Positions 1-9,500 are shown, numbered from the stretch's first letter. The stretch is DNA of 11,280 nucleotides from an uncultured bacterium (GCA_905215045.1 CAJMOO010000063.1:1-11280), one strand, 5' to 3'. Notes: generated by a model not told the origin, from the letters alone. Numbers and translations: made by a program.

Positions 1-1465
1 TATAAGCACTGCTCTGTTTTGGTTTCTTCTGGATGCGTTCTCTTGATCCCCATTCAGTCCATTCGCCTGTAATAAGGTCAAACACATCTCCGCTGTATGG
101 TGCTCTGGCTTTGAATTTGTATTCATCTTTTAAGCATGATGTAAATGCTTCACAGACCGCATCTTCTCCATGAACTACAAATACTTCTTCCGGTTTCTTC
201 TCGAAACTATTGACCCATTTTAATAACCCGTTCTTGTCTGCATGTCCGCTTAAACCTTCTAATTGTACGATATCTGCTGCCACTTTGATCACCTCACCAA
301 ACAGTTTTACTTCTTTGGCTCCTTCGATCAGTGATCTTCCCAGAGTTCCATATGCCTGATATCCTACAAATATGATCGTATTCTCTGATCTCCACAGGTT
401 ATGTTTTAAATGGTGTCTGATTCGTCCAGCTTCACACATTCCGGATGCTGAAATGATCACCATCGGTTCTGTTTCAAAGTTGATCTCCTTTGATTCTTCT
501 GTCGTAATGGATAAATGAAGATTGGAAAATGTGATCGGATTAATTCCTTGTTTCACTAATTCCATAGCTTCCTCATCATATGTTTCATCAATATTCATAT
601 TAAAGATCTTCGTTGCTTCCACTGCCAATGGGCTGTCTACAACAACTTTGAAATCTCCATGATTCTTGATCCTATCTTCAGCCTTGATCTGACGGATATA
701 ATATAACAGCTCCTGTGTTCTTCCAACTGCAAATGATGGAATCACGACATTCCCGCCTCGATCAAAGGTCCTCTGGATCACATCGGTCAATTCTGTCACA
801 TAATCCTGATGTTTTCCATGATAACGGTCACCATACGTAGATTCCATAATAACATAATCTGCTTCTCTCGTATAGCTCGGGTCTTTGATCAATGGCTGGT
901 TAAAGTTTCCGATATCTCCAGAGAATACCAGTTTCTTTTCCACATCTACTTCCCTTAACCATACTTCAATGCTGGAAGATCCTAACAGATGTCCGATATC
1001 TGTAAATTTGATCGTAATGCCGTCAGCAACTTCAATCTGTCTGCCATATGGGCATGGCACGAAATACTGCATGACATTGATCGCATCATCCATCGTATAG
1101 ATCGGTACAACTTCTGGTTTTCCAGATCGCCTTGCTTTCCTGTTCTTCCATTCTGCTTCAAATTCCTGAATGTGTGCACTGTCTTGCAACATGATCTCAC
1201 ATAGATCGGTTGTTGCTCTTGTCGCATAAATCTTTCCTCTGAATCCTTTTGCATACAACAGCGGGATCAGCCCTGAATGATCGATATGTGCATGTGTCAG
1301 CAGGATAAAATCAAGATTCCCTGCATTCACTGGAAGATCAACATTCTCGTATACATTTAACCCTTGTTCCATTCCATAGTCAACAATAAATCTTTTGCCG
1401 CAAGCTTCCACATAATGGCAACTTCCGGTCACTTCATGATCCGCTCCGATAAACATTAACTTCAT
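1..1465 (-). CDS. MBL-fold beta-CASP RNA-processing exonuclease (YSH1/COG1236-like), 3' end outside window
   Basis: This is a predicted cytoplasmic zinc-dependent nuclease of the metallo-beta-lactamase/beta-CASP superfamily, which in bacteria is linked to RNA processing or decay. Its exact substrate cannot be told from sequence. The frame is open from the ATG at 1465 to the window edge, giving 488 visible residues; homologues are usually somewhat longer, so only a short C-terminal piece is missing. Metal-binding motifs are visible: THAHIDH at residues 57-63, His159 in GHLLGS, and Asp184 in FSGDIG. Beta-CASP motifs follow: ESTYGDR from Glu208, SASGMCEAGR with HH at 351-352, SGHAD with His408, and VHGE with His432. 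It is the last visible gene of the ispF operon. The AGGAGG site at 1474-1479 is 8 bases before the start and lies within the final codons of the acetyltransferase gene, whose TAA is only 3 bases upstream of this ATG. Translational coupling is therefore likely. Confidence 0.93.
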   Translation of the reverse strand, partial: MKLMFIGADHEVTGSCHYVEACGKRFIVDYGMEQGLNVYENVDLPVNAGNLDFILLTHAHIDHSGLIPLLYAKGFRGKIYATRATTDLCEIMLQDSAHIQEFEAEWKNRKARRSGKPEVVPIYTMDDAINVMQYFVPCPYGRQIEVADGITIKFTDIGHLLGSSSIEVWLREVDVEKKLVFSGDIGNFNQPLIKDPSYTREADYVIMESTYGDRYHGKHQDYVTELTDVIQRTFDRGGNVVIPSFAVGRTQELLYYIRQIKAEDRIKNHGDFKVVVDSPLAVEATKIFNMNIDETYDEEAMELVKQGINPITFSNLHLSITTEESKEINFETEPMVIISASGMCEAGRIRHHLKHNLWRSENTIIFVGYQAYGTLGRSLIEGAKEVKLFGEVIKVAADIVQLEGLSGHADKNGLLKWVNSFEKKPEEVFVVHGEDAVCEAFTSCLKDEYKFKARAPYSGDVFDLITGEWTEWGSRERIQKKPKQSSAY

Positions 1466-1468
1466 GGC

Positions 1469-2629
1469 TTATACCTCCTCTGAAATATAGATTGGGCCAG
1501 CCGGCACGATATCTTTTAGATACTCATGCTCTTTTAATATCTGTCCTGCATCGTAGTCAAAAAACACCTGTGTCAGCTCGTCGATTGAAATTTCATCTTC
1601 CCATCCCTGTGCATCCGTTGTGTGTATGTCTAATGTCTCATCTTGTGGTATGTCTGCACGTTGAATGGATATCTTATGATTCAGACATTGAAACTGGAAT
1701 ACTCCATTCTGATCCTTGATATATGGATCTTTCACCAATATCCTGAATGTAAAATCGTTCTTTCCTTGCAAGATATCTCCCCAAGCAGCAAGGTTCGTGA
1801 TCCTTGCCATGATCTTTGGTACTTTTTTGCTTTGTATAAAATCCTTTCCTGTTGAATTTCCCTTGAATAAATTTCCTTCTGTGATATAAATCTTCTTACC
1901 TTTGTGTCGTTGTTTGATCTGGTTAATCATATGTTCTGGCTCTAAAGAATACGCCCATCGGATATATACTTCATCTTCTTCAAAACTTTCTGCAAATACG
2001 CCTTGTAACAGATCGTCTTCATAATAAGCTAAGAGGCTTCCATCTCCACTCTGGCTTTCTTTTTCCAGTCGTCTCAGGTATGGTTCATCCGGAACTGTAT
2101 ATATCTTGTATTGTTCCATAAACCGCTCTAAAAAATTCTGGATCGTCTGATAATCTTCTGCCATTATATGAACGATCTTATGATTTCTATCCGTTGTATC
2201 ATCTGTATATAAAATGTTATGATCATCGATCATTGTTTCTTCCCAGTCCATCACAAATCGAAACTGAAATGGTTCATAATATGCTTTATTCGCAGGCATC
2301 AGATACGTAAATGGCTGTTGCTGCTCATGCATATCATTGAAACACTTCTTAAGCATCTCTGCCATGATGCCTCTTCTTCTATATTCCTTCCACACCGCAA
2401 CTGCTACAATATAATTTAATGTATATGTCTTCTTTCCTGCTCTTATGTGATATGGATTTAAATGGATCATTCCTAAGATCTTGTTGTCTTCTTCTGCCAG
2501 TATCACTTGATTCGTTGCATATATCTCTTCAAAATAATATTGTGCAAACGGCTCTGGATCTTCAAAAATCTCCTGATACATGTCATATACTGGCTGTTTG
2601 TCTTTGTTTTTCTGATAAACGATCTCCAT
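1469..2629 (-). CDS. GNAT-family N-acetyltransferase, Eis-like (COG4552 type)
   Basis: This is a predicted cytoplasmic acetyl-CoA-dependent acetyltransferase of 386 residues, close to the usual Eis-family length of about 400. The N-terminal GNAT fold shows the acetyl-CoA pyrophosphate-binding loop as RRRGIM at residues 84-89, after the beta strand NYIVAVAVW. It is followed by the Eis-like segment YLMPANKAYYEPFQFRFV. The second half (roughly 140-386) fits the second GNAT-like domain plus the C-terminal sterol-carrier-like domain of Eis proteins. Known relatives acetylate amines on aminoglycosides or peptides, but the natural substrate here is unknown. The start at 2629 is preferred because AAGGAA at 2635-2640 sits 5 bases upstream. 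An in-frame ATG at 2659 would overlap the end of ispF and has no ribosome binding site. It is the second gene of the ispF operon, 16 bases after the ispF stop. Confidence 0.88.
   Translation of the reverse strand: MEIVYQKNKDKQPVYDMYQEIFEDPEPFAQYYFEEIYATNQVILAEEDNKILGMIHLNPYHIRAGKKTYTLNYIVAVAVWKEYRRRGIMAEMLKKCFNDMHEQQQPFTYLMPANKAYYEPFQFRFVMDWEETMIDDHNILYTDDTTDRNHKIVHIMAEDYQTIQNFLERFMEQYKIYTVPDEPYLRRLEKESQSGDGSLLAYYEDDLLQGVFAESFEEDEVYIRWAYSLEPEHMINQIKQRHKGKKIYITEGNLFKGNSTGKDFIQSKKVPKIMARITNLAAWGDILQGKNDFTFRILVKDPYIKDQNGVFQFQCLNHKISIQRADIPQDETLDIHTTDAQGWEDEISIDELTQVFFDYDAGQILKEHEYLKDIVPAGPIYISEEV
1474..1479 (-). promoter_or_regulatory. Ribosome binding site of the beta-CASP nuclease gene
   Basis: AGGAGG read on the minus strand, 8 bases before the ATG at 1465. 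It overlaps the last sense codons (Glu-Glu-Val) of the upstream acetyltransferase gene, so ribosomes finishing that gene pass over it. Confidence 0.85.
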
Positions 2630-2634
2630 GCTAT

Positions 2635-2640
2635 TTCCTT
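2635..2640 (-). promoter_or_regulatory. Ribosome binding site that sets the acetyltransferase start
   Basis: AAGGAA on the minus strand, 5 bases before the ATG at 2629. It supports this start over the longer one at 2659, which lacks a Shine-Dalgarno match and overlaps ispF by 14 bases. Confidence 0.7.
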
Positions 2641-2645
2641 TATTC

Positions 2646-3122
2646 TTATTTTGTTTCATTCAGCAGACACACTGCCTGTGCACTGATCCCGAGTCCCTCT
2701 CCTGTGAATCCTAAATGTTCTTCTGTCGTTGCTTTGACATTCACCTGATCTGGATCTACTTTGAGGGTCTTACTGATATTTTCTTTCATTGTTGGAATAT
2801 AATTTAATAACTTTGGTCTCTGTGCAATGACTGTCGCATCCACATTCCCAATCTCGTATCCTTTTTCCTCGATCAATCTTACAACTTCTGCTAACAACTT
2901 CATGCTGTCTGCATTATGATATGCAGGATCTGTGTCTGGAAAATGCTTTCCGATATCTCCTAATGCTGCTGCCCCAAGGATCGCATCCGTGATCGCATGC
3001 AGCAGAACATCAGCATCTGAGTGTCCTAATAATCCTTTCTCATATGGTATATTTACTCCGCCTAAGATCAAGTCTCTTCCTTCTACTAACTGATGGACAT
3101 CATATCCCATTCCTACACGCAT
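2646..3122 (-). CDS. ispF: 2-C-methyl-D-erythritol 2,4-cyclodiphosphate synthase
   Basis: IspF converts 4-diphosphocytidyl-2-C-methyl-D-erythritol 2-phosphate into the 2,4-cyclodiphosphate with release of CMP. This is a step of the cytoplasmic MEP pathway to isoprenoid precursors. The 158-residue product has the normal family length and starts with the hallmark [12 protein letters not shown], where Asp8 and His10 are zinc ligands. Then come [12 protein letters not shown] with His42 as the third ligand, the [12 protein letters not shown] segment, and the C-terminal [15 protein letters not shown] motif that contributes to the active site and CDP binding. The start is set by AAGGAG at about 3133-3138, some ten bases upstream of the ATG. 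It is the first gene of a three-gene operon with its own promoter (3149-3177), and it is separated from the upstream tRNAs by a terminator. The residues look intact and the assignment is secure. Confidence 0.98.
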   Translation of the reverse strand: MRVGMGYDVHQLVEGRDLILGGVNIPYEKGLLGHSDADVLLHAITDAILGAAALGDIGKHFPDTDPAYHNADSMKLLAEVVRLIEEKGYEIGNVDATVIAQRPKLLNYIPTMKENISKTLKVDPDQVNVKATTEEHLGFTGEGLGISAQAVCLLNETK

Positions 3123-3148
3123 ATTCTTGCTCTCCTTTTTTTGTTTTT

Positions 3149-3177
3149 ATTATAACATGATTCCACTCTTTTATCAT
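3149..3177 (-). promoter_or_regulatory. Extended -10 promoter of the ispF operon
   Basis: The minus strand reads TGTTATAAT, which is a perfect TATAAT (3149-3154) with an extended-10 TG. It lies about 26 bases before the ispF ATG. Seventeen bases further upstream is ATGATA (3172-3177), a 4-of-6 match to TTGACA. The promoter falls between the tRNA terminator and ispF, so the operon is independently transcribed. Confidence 0.75.
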
Positions 3178-3189
3178 GATTTTTAGCAG

Positions 3190-3220
3190 AAAAAAAGACA
3201 TATTCATATCGAATATGTCT
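3190..3220 (-). terminator. Rho-independent terminator of the tRNA-Val/tRNA-Met transcript
   Basis: A perfect 10-bp stem (3196-3205 with 3211-3220) closes a 5-base loop. On the minus strand it is followed by a run of six U residues (3190-3195). It starts 9 bases after the 3' end of tRNA-Met and ends before the ispF promoter. The stem is AT-rich but complete. Confidence 0.85.
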
Positions 3221-3228
3221 TCCGAAAG

Positions 3229-3302
3229 TAGCGATGAGCAGATTCGAACTGCTGACACTACGGGTATGAACCGTATGCTCTAGCCAACTGAGCTACATCG
3301 CC
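3229..3302 (-). tRNA. tRNA-Met (CAT), elongator type
   Basis: This 74-base gene folds into a full cloverleaf. The acceptor is GGCGATG with CATCGCT (one G-U pair at position 1). The D-arm stem is GCTC/GAGC, the anticodon stem TACGG/CCGTA encloses TTCATAC with anticodon CAT, and the T-arm AGCAG/CTGCT encloses TTCGAAT. The discriminator is A. The anticodon-arm context GGTTCATACCC and the paired first position fit elongator Met rather than the initiator. A lysidine-modified tRNA-Ile(CAT) is less likely. No CCA is encoded, so CCA must be added after transcription. It is the second gene of a two-tRNA transcript. Confidence 0.95.
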
Positions 3303-3320
3303 ATATGTTATGAAATTACT

Positions 3321-3335
3321 CCATGAAGTTCATGG
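3321..3335. repeat. Short perfect inverted repeat between the two tRNAs
   Basis: Two 7-base arms, CCATGAA and TTCATGG, flank a single central base in the 37-base spacer between tRNA-Val and tRNA-Met. A one-base loop cannot form as such; a smaller stem with a larger loop could. It may act as a processing spacer, or it may be chance. Confidence 0.5.
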
Positions 3336-3339
3336 ATAG

Positions 3340-3412
3340 TGGGACCAATAGGACTCGAACCTATGACCCTCTGCTTGTAAGGCAGATGCTCTCCCAGCTG
3401 AGCTATGATCCC
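3340..3412 (-). tRNA. tRNA-Val (TAC)
   Basis: This 73-base gene has a complete cloverleaf. The acceptor is GGGATCA with TGGTCCC (one T-G pair). The D-arm is GCTC/GAGC, the anticodon stem TCTGC/GCAGA encloses CTTACAA with anticodon TAC, and the T-arm ATAGG/CCTAT encloses TTCGAGT. The discriminator is A. No CCA is encoded. It is first in the tRNA transcript, about 30 bases downstream of the expected start site of the promoter at 3451-3479. Confidence 0.96.
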
Positions 3413-3450
3413 TTGTGTCTCTCAAGCTCTCTTGCCTGACGACAAAATAT

Positions 3451-3479
3451 AATATACTCTTATTTTCGATGAATGTCAA
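3451..3479 (-). promoter_or_regulatory. Strong sigma-A promoter of the tRNA-Val/tRNA-Met genes
   Basis: A perfect TTGACA (3474-3479) is separated by exactly 17 bases from TATATT (3451-3456), a 5-of-6 match to TATAAT. Transcription should start near 3444, leaving a leader of about 30 bases before tRNA-Val. Confidence 0.88.
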
Positions 3480-3482
3480 CAC

Positions 3483-3500
3483 TTTTTTTAATTTTTTTTT
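3483..3500 (-). promoter_or_regulatory. A-tract UP-like element upstream of the tRNA promoter
   Basis: On the minus strand, nine A, two T and seven A lie just upstream of the -35 box. That is where RNA polymerase alpha-subunit C-terminal domains contact UP elements. Such A-tracts are typical of strong stable-RNA promoters. The role is inferred from position and composition. Confidence 0.6.
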
Positions 3501-3521
3501 GATATTTTTATTTTATAGATA

Positions 3522-3557
3522 GAAACCACGTAAAAAATGGCTTATTTACGTGGTTTC
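3522..3557 (-). terminator. Strong hairpin after the giant adhesin gene, probable terminator or 3'-end stabiliser
   Basis: Two perfect 13-base arms (3522-3534 and 3545-3557) enclose a 10-base loop, starting 33 bases after the adhesin stop codon. The position fits the end of the surface-protein operon. However, the minus-strand sequence after the stem is TATCTATAAAAT, not a U-run. The plus-strand side is more T-rich, but no plus-strand gene needs it. Intrinsic termination is therefore uncertain, while the hairpin itself is clear. Confidence 0.55.
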
Positions 3558-3590
3558 TTCATAATTTATTTTTTTATATTTTTTCGGATT

Positions 3591-6500
3591 TTATCGAAAT
3601 TTTCTATGCAATAAAAATAATCCTCCTAAAATCAGAATGATTCCTCCTATGAATGAAAGCTCATCTGTCCGTCCACCTGTCTTTGGAAGATCCAATATAG
3701 AATCATTCGTAACATTGTACGTCAGATGATAGAAGTAATAATCATTTCCCTGTTTGATTGCTTTACTTGTATCCACATTCTGTTTATCCACCTCTGCCTG
3801 TGACATCGTCATTGGCAGTGTAACGATGATTGGTTCTTTTAACAGATTCTTTCCAACCGCTGTCTTTGTCTCTGTGATCGTATAAGTATCAGGAAGCAGT
3901 CCATCAAAAGTGACTTCTCCAGCAGAATCTGTTTTGGCCTTCGCTACTTCTGCTCCATCAGATGATGTGATCACAAATTCGATATCTCTTAATGATTTCC
4001 CCTTAGAATCTTTCTTGATAAGTTTTACAGATCCTTGGATCATCTGATTCATAAACTTCGCTCCACCTGTCAATTGTGCTTTAGCTGTCGTTCCAGTTGG
4101 TCCAATATCGAACGTCACAGTTTCTTTCTCCTGATCGATCGTTGCATTGCTGCTGTTGCTCTTAATATTGAGTAATTTGAAATACTTGATCATACCTCCT
4201 TCATTACACGTATAAGTGCCATATTCCAGATCATCAAACGTCACAGACAGTTCGATCAGATCTCCCGGATGATCTTTCATCTGTTTTTCAACCTCTGCCT
4301 TTGTGAATTTGACTTTCTTCTCATAACTGTGTTTCTTTCCATAGACATCGGTTCCAGTCAGTGTAAATATAAAAGTCGGATCCCCAACATCCATATTCAG
4401 ATTACCTGGTTCCAATGCTTTTGTGATCGTAATGCTTCCTTTCGGCCCTGTACGGTCATGTGTGTTTGTGATTACTGTAAGATCCTGATCATTTTCATCC
4501 GTATCATAGGTTGGTCTGTATCCGATCTCAGATTCTCCCGTGATCAATCCTTCTTCGACTTCTTTCCATGTATAATTGACTTTTTTACCATTGACTTTCA
4601 CAGGAAGTACCTTACTGGACGCTTTCCAGTTATTCTTCGCACTGAGCATCAATGTTTCTTCCACTTTACCATCAGCCAACAGATTAACTAAGACAGACTT
4701 TGGGCGTATGCCATCTTTATTCCCATGATCATTCCATACCTTTTTAACCTTTTTCTTCGTCGTATCTGGTGTATGCGTATTCGTGATCATGATATTCTTC
4801 GTTGTTGTACCATCATCATCTATTGTCTCATTTGTCTCGTAAGTATCGACATATCCTGTTTTTGCATTACCTGTCAGCTTATCATAGACTTCTTCTTTCA
4901 CTTCATACTCAAATGGTTCGCCAGCTTTGTCATACTTATCGAGGCAATGATACGTTACATCATCTGACCAGTTATTTGTTTCGTCTAATGTAATAGCATT
5001 CTTGTATTTCTCACCATTTCTATATAATTGAGCTTTGATCGATATCGGCCTCAGATCATCTCCATTGTCACCATCTTCCCAAACCTTTTGTACATTGATA
5101 TCGACATATTCTGGATTTTCATGGAAGTTCGTAAACGAAATCACATACATCGCATTATTCCAGTGTGTACTCGTCAAAGTATAACCTTCGGGAACATCTT
5201 CACGAAACTCCCACTTTTCACGATCATCCTTCTTGATATCCGTAAACATTGTCCAGTTATTATCTTTTGTCAGTGTATACACCTTTACTTCTTTTGTTGT
5301 CTTATGTGTTGCCTTGATCGTAACAACATCTGGACGGATCTTTGCTACATTGTCATGATCATCCCATATCTTCTTCAATGCAATATAATCCAGTTTCTGG
5401 TTGACTAAAGTATCTGAATCATGCACATATGTTGTTGTATCATTATCCGTATTATTCTCGGCTTTTACATCATGAATGAGATTTTCTTTCGTATCATTGA
5501 TCACTTTACCCTTAAATGTTAATGTCTTGTCCGATTTCTCGTATCCATCTGGTGCGTAGATTTCTTCTACCTCATACATATCACTGTCTGTTCCATCCTT
5601 TGCATAGATATCGGTCGGCAATCCAATAAATTCCAGATATTCAAACTGATCATCCTGTGATGTAGTGGTGGCGATCGTATCACCCTTCTTAAAGATATTT
5701 TCTCCTTTGCTATTAACGATATCTGTTTTCGCTTTTAAGGCAAATATGGCTCCCGCCAGCTTGTTTCCGTCTTGATCAGTCTTGATCAGGTGGATGCCGT
5801 ATTTTTGCAAAGTATCATTAGCTTTGACATGAATACTTGCTTTCTTTGCAACCTTTAAGGCGATATCTTCCTCTTCTGAATCCAGAACCTCTACCGTAGT
5901 CTTGATCGTTTTCTCTGGCAGATCTTTATACGATCCTTGGTTGTTAAAACTGATATTGATCTCGTATTTTCCTGATTTTTCTGCATATGTCGGTGTAAAT
6001 GCCACATCTTTATCCGTCACTTCCACATCTTCTGCTCCATCGTCATCATAAAGGATTCTCCAGCTAAAGTCCTCTGCCTTGAATTTATCACCTTTTAAGA
6101 ACCTGTTCTTTGGCATGGCAACGATCTTTAACGGCTGTTCCTCGATAAACTTATCTTCTTCGATCTTTAAGATCTGATCCATGACATATGTTGTCTTAAG
6201 AACTGGATTTCCATAGAACATCTGGCTGACATCTTCTACATTGGAGGTATTGAAAGATGAAAGATCGAGTGTTTTGATGGAATCCATGGCATAAAACATC
6301 TGACTCATATCCACAACTGCGGATGTATCAATATTTTTAAAATGGATCTCTGTGAGATTCCTGCAATTTTTAAACATTTTAGATGATATTGCATTCATGT
6401 AGATGACCTGTCCGGCTCTTTGACTTGAGATATAACAATCTCCATCATCGTTCCAAAGCACAATACTGCCATCTTTATTCTGAGAAACATCCGTTGTCAC

Positions 6501-9500
6501 AGCTCCTTCTGGTGCACTCTTCCACGTGAAAGTCACAGATTCCGCATCCTTGATCTTCTGGTTCAATTTTTCGCCTTTTTCCAACACATAAATACCTGTA
6601 CTTACATTATTGTCTTCATTTCCAAACGGATCTTCCTTGTCTGGTACTTTATCATCATCACGAATATCATTGATACTTCCTGCAGTTGTATCCCATGTCA
6701 GTTCTACTTCATGTTTTTCCTGATCTTTGATATAGCCTGTCGGAGACTTGATCTCTTTTATGTAATACTTTCCTAAATAGAAGTTAGTTGTTTCTTTTCC
6801 ATCCATATCCTTTCTTGTAAAATGGATCTCCTTCTCTTTTGTCGTTGTCTTTTGATCGATCAGTTCGTCCTTCTTCCATACGAGCGTTCCGTCATCTTTC
6901 TTGATATTCTCATCCGCATACAGCCCATAGACTGCTCCTGCGATCTGATCGTTGTCATAGATAAAACTCTGAGAATCCTTGTCATAATCTGTTAAGATAT
7001 CTCCCGTCTTACTGAACGTAATTTCTCCATAGACTGGCGTATCCATCTGTTCAAACCTGCAGCTTCCATTTCCAGCATTATCGTACGTGATCTTGATGCT
7101 TGTGGATTCCCCGCTTAACTCAAAAGATTTTTCTTCTGCGTCATCCATGTTGTAGCCTGCTGGCGCAGCAGTTTCCTTAATCGTATATTTTCCATATGGA
7201 AGATAGCACTCTGCAGTTCCATCTCCACTCGTTCCTGTAGTCAAAGTTGCCACAATATCCTGATCTTCATCATAGATTTCATAGACTGCATCATTTAACA
7301 GCTTCTTTGTCTCTGATGAACGTTTGACTAGTTCGATCCTGATCTTATTTTCATCATCTTTATACGGACCAAACGTGACTGTCTTATGGACATCAGACTT
7401 GATCAAGACCACATCTTCATCTTCCATCATTTCATGCTTTGGATCACCCTTGATCTGATGCAATGTATAAACACCGATCGCTAACGAGATTGAAGTTGCT
7501 TCTCCTTTTTCATCAGTTATCAGAGTATCGACCACTTCTCCATGCGGATCAATGATCTGAAATTCCGCCCCAGATTCCGGTACATACTTATCTTTATTTA
7601 CGGACATTTGCTTTTTGATCGAAATCTTTGCGGATTTTGTATAATCGTCTTTTAAAACGAATTCATACACTTTGACTTCATCCTCGATCGATGCTTTCAT
7701 TTCTGTGGAATACTGCGGTAGCGCAAGGTCATAGCCTTCGACACCTCTGGTCTGCACGACTATAAACCCTGTCTTCTTTACGAAATCTTTTAGGAGCATC
7801 GCTGCCTTTCCTTCGGAATCTGTGACTAATGTTCCAAGAATCGCATCTCTATTATCTTTTTTCAGTTTTTCAATGTAATGAAGCCTGTCCTGTGACGTTG
7901 CCAATGTCTGATCCTTGAAATCTTTCACCATAGATTCATCCAGTACAACAAACTCAGCCCCTGGTTCTGGTTTAGACTTTCCATTCTTGACCATCGTTTT
8001 TCTGACCCGGATCTTGTTTCCATTATAATAATTATCCAGCTCAAATTTTTTAAATTTCTTATCGCCATCTTTGATCGTTACATCAAAATCATCAGCAATC
8101 TTATAATTATCACTTCCTTTTGTCTGATGAACCGTGTAGATGCCAGGATCTAACTTTCCAGATTGAGCTGCACCATTTTCATCCGTGATCAATGTTTCTA
8201 TGACTTTCTTTGTCGACTGATCGATGATCTGGAATTCTGCCTTATATTCTTCTTTTTTTGTATAAGTTCCAGTTTCCTTATCACTGATCCTTGTAACCTT
8301 TGTCAACATGATCCCTGCATGCTGCTTTGGATCGTTTGATTCAACCTTATAGATCATTTTAGATCCATCAATGCTTACCCATTTGTCCGGTACCATATCA
8401 TATCCATCGGTCGTTTTCGTCTGATGAATACGGTAAGCTCCATAAGGAAGTAAATCTGTTTCTGCGATCCCTTTGTCATTCGTTGTGATCGTCTGTTTTA
8501 AGTTATTCTTGGAATCATAAACCTCAAAAACTGCCTGTGCTTCTGGAACATTTTCCCCGCCAAACGTCTTTACAACCTGTATCGTTCCTTCATATTGCTC
8601 TTCTTTCAGATACTGGGATGTATTTTTATCGACCGTGACTGATATATCATTACCAGATAACTTATATCCCAACGGAGCATACTTCTCATGTAAACGGTAA
8701 TATCCCGGATACAGATCTGTCACTTTTGCATAACCATCCGCATCAGTTACCATCTGTGTCACAAGTGTTCCTGCTTTATAGACAACACTCTTGTTATCGG
8801 AGCCTGTGATATCATGGTCAGCATATAGCTCATAGACAGCATTCTGCAAGTTTGCTTCAACTCCTAGATCCCCTCGTTTATTCTTTACAGTTCCCTGTTT
8901 AAAGATCTCCAGATCACTCTTTTGAAATTCATTGGTATAGTTAAATGTGAATGATCTGACTCCACCCTGTTCCACTTTGCTCTGATCTGTCTGATCTGGG
9001 ATCAGGTGTCCGAATGGGGATTTTGTTTCCCTGACCATCCAAGTGTGGACCGAGGCACTCTTTAAGGCTGAAATCTTCTGCTCTGCAAGTTTTTGTGCTT
9101 CCTGCATTGCCACAGCATATGCTTTTGCCGAAGAATCGTACCAGCCATTATCTGTCGCTTCTTTTTGCTGACTTTTTGAAAGATCGTTCCAATTCTTTAC
9201 ATAAGTCTTTTTCGTTGATGTCACACTATAACTTACCGTTCTTTGAACAGTATAAGAAGCTTCTCCATTGCCATCGGTTGTTACACTTCCTTGATAATTC
9301 CCATCCATATAGATCTGAAATACTGCTCCAGAAAGCCCTGCTCTTGTTTCCGCATCTTTCTTTTTGATCTTGATCCTTACATTATCTGGGCTGGTTCCTG
9401 ACTTTGTTGCACTCGTTTTCGCTTTTTCAATATCTGGCGGTGTATGACGAAATCCGAACAAAACCTGATGAGAATCCAGTTTCTTCTTTTTCACACATTT

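Noticed and set aside
982..1254. Minus-strand 90-codon frame inside the beta-CASP nuclease gene
   Set aside because: It is an alternative frame within a gene whose catalytic motifs are continuous in the other frame.
2630..2659. Longer acetyltransferase start at 2659
   Set aside because: It has no Shine-Dalgarno match and overlaps ispF. The ATG at 2629 has AAGGAA at good spacing and begins directly with the GNAT fold.
3229..3302. tRNA-Ile(CAT) or initiator tRNA-Met instead of elongator Met
   Set aside because: The paired first acceptor position argues against the initiator, and the GGTTCATACCC anticodon arm and GGCG acceptor start resemble elongator Met.
4269..5408. Plus-strand open frames of 80-140 codons opposite the adhesin
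   Set aside because: They lie antisense to a continuous, domain-rich coding frame, and their translations (Cys-, Ile- and Phe-rich) are typical of antisense shadows. No ribosome binding sites or known motifs support them.
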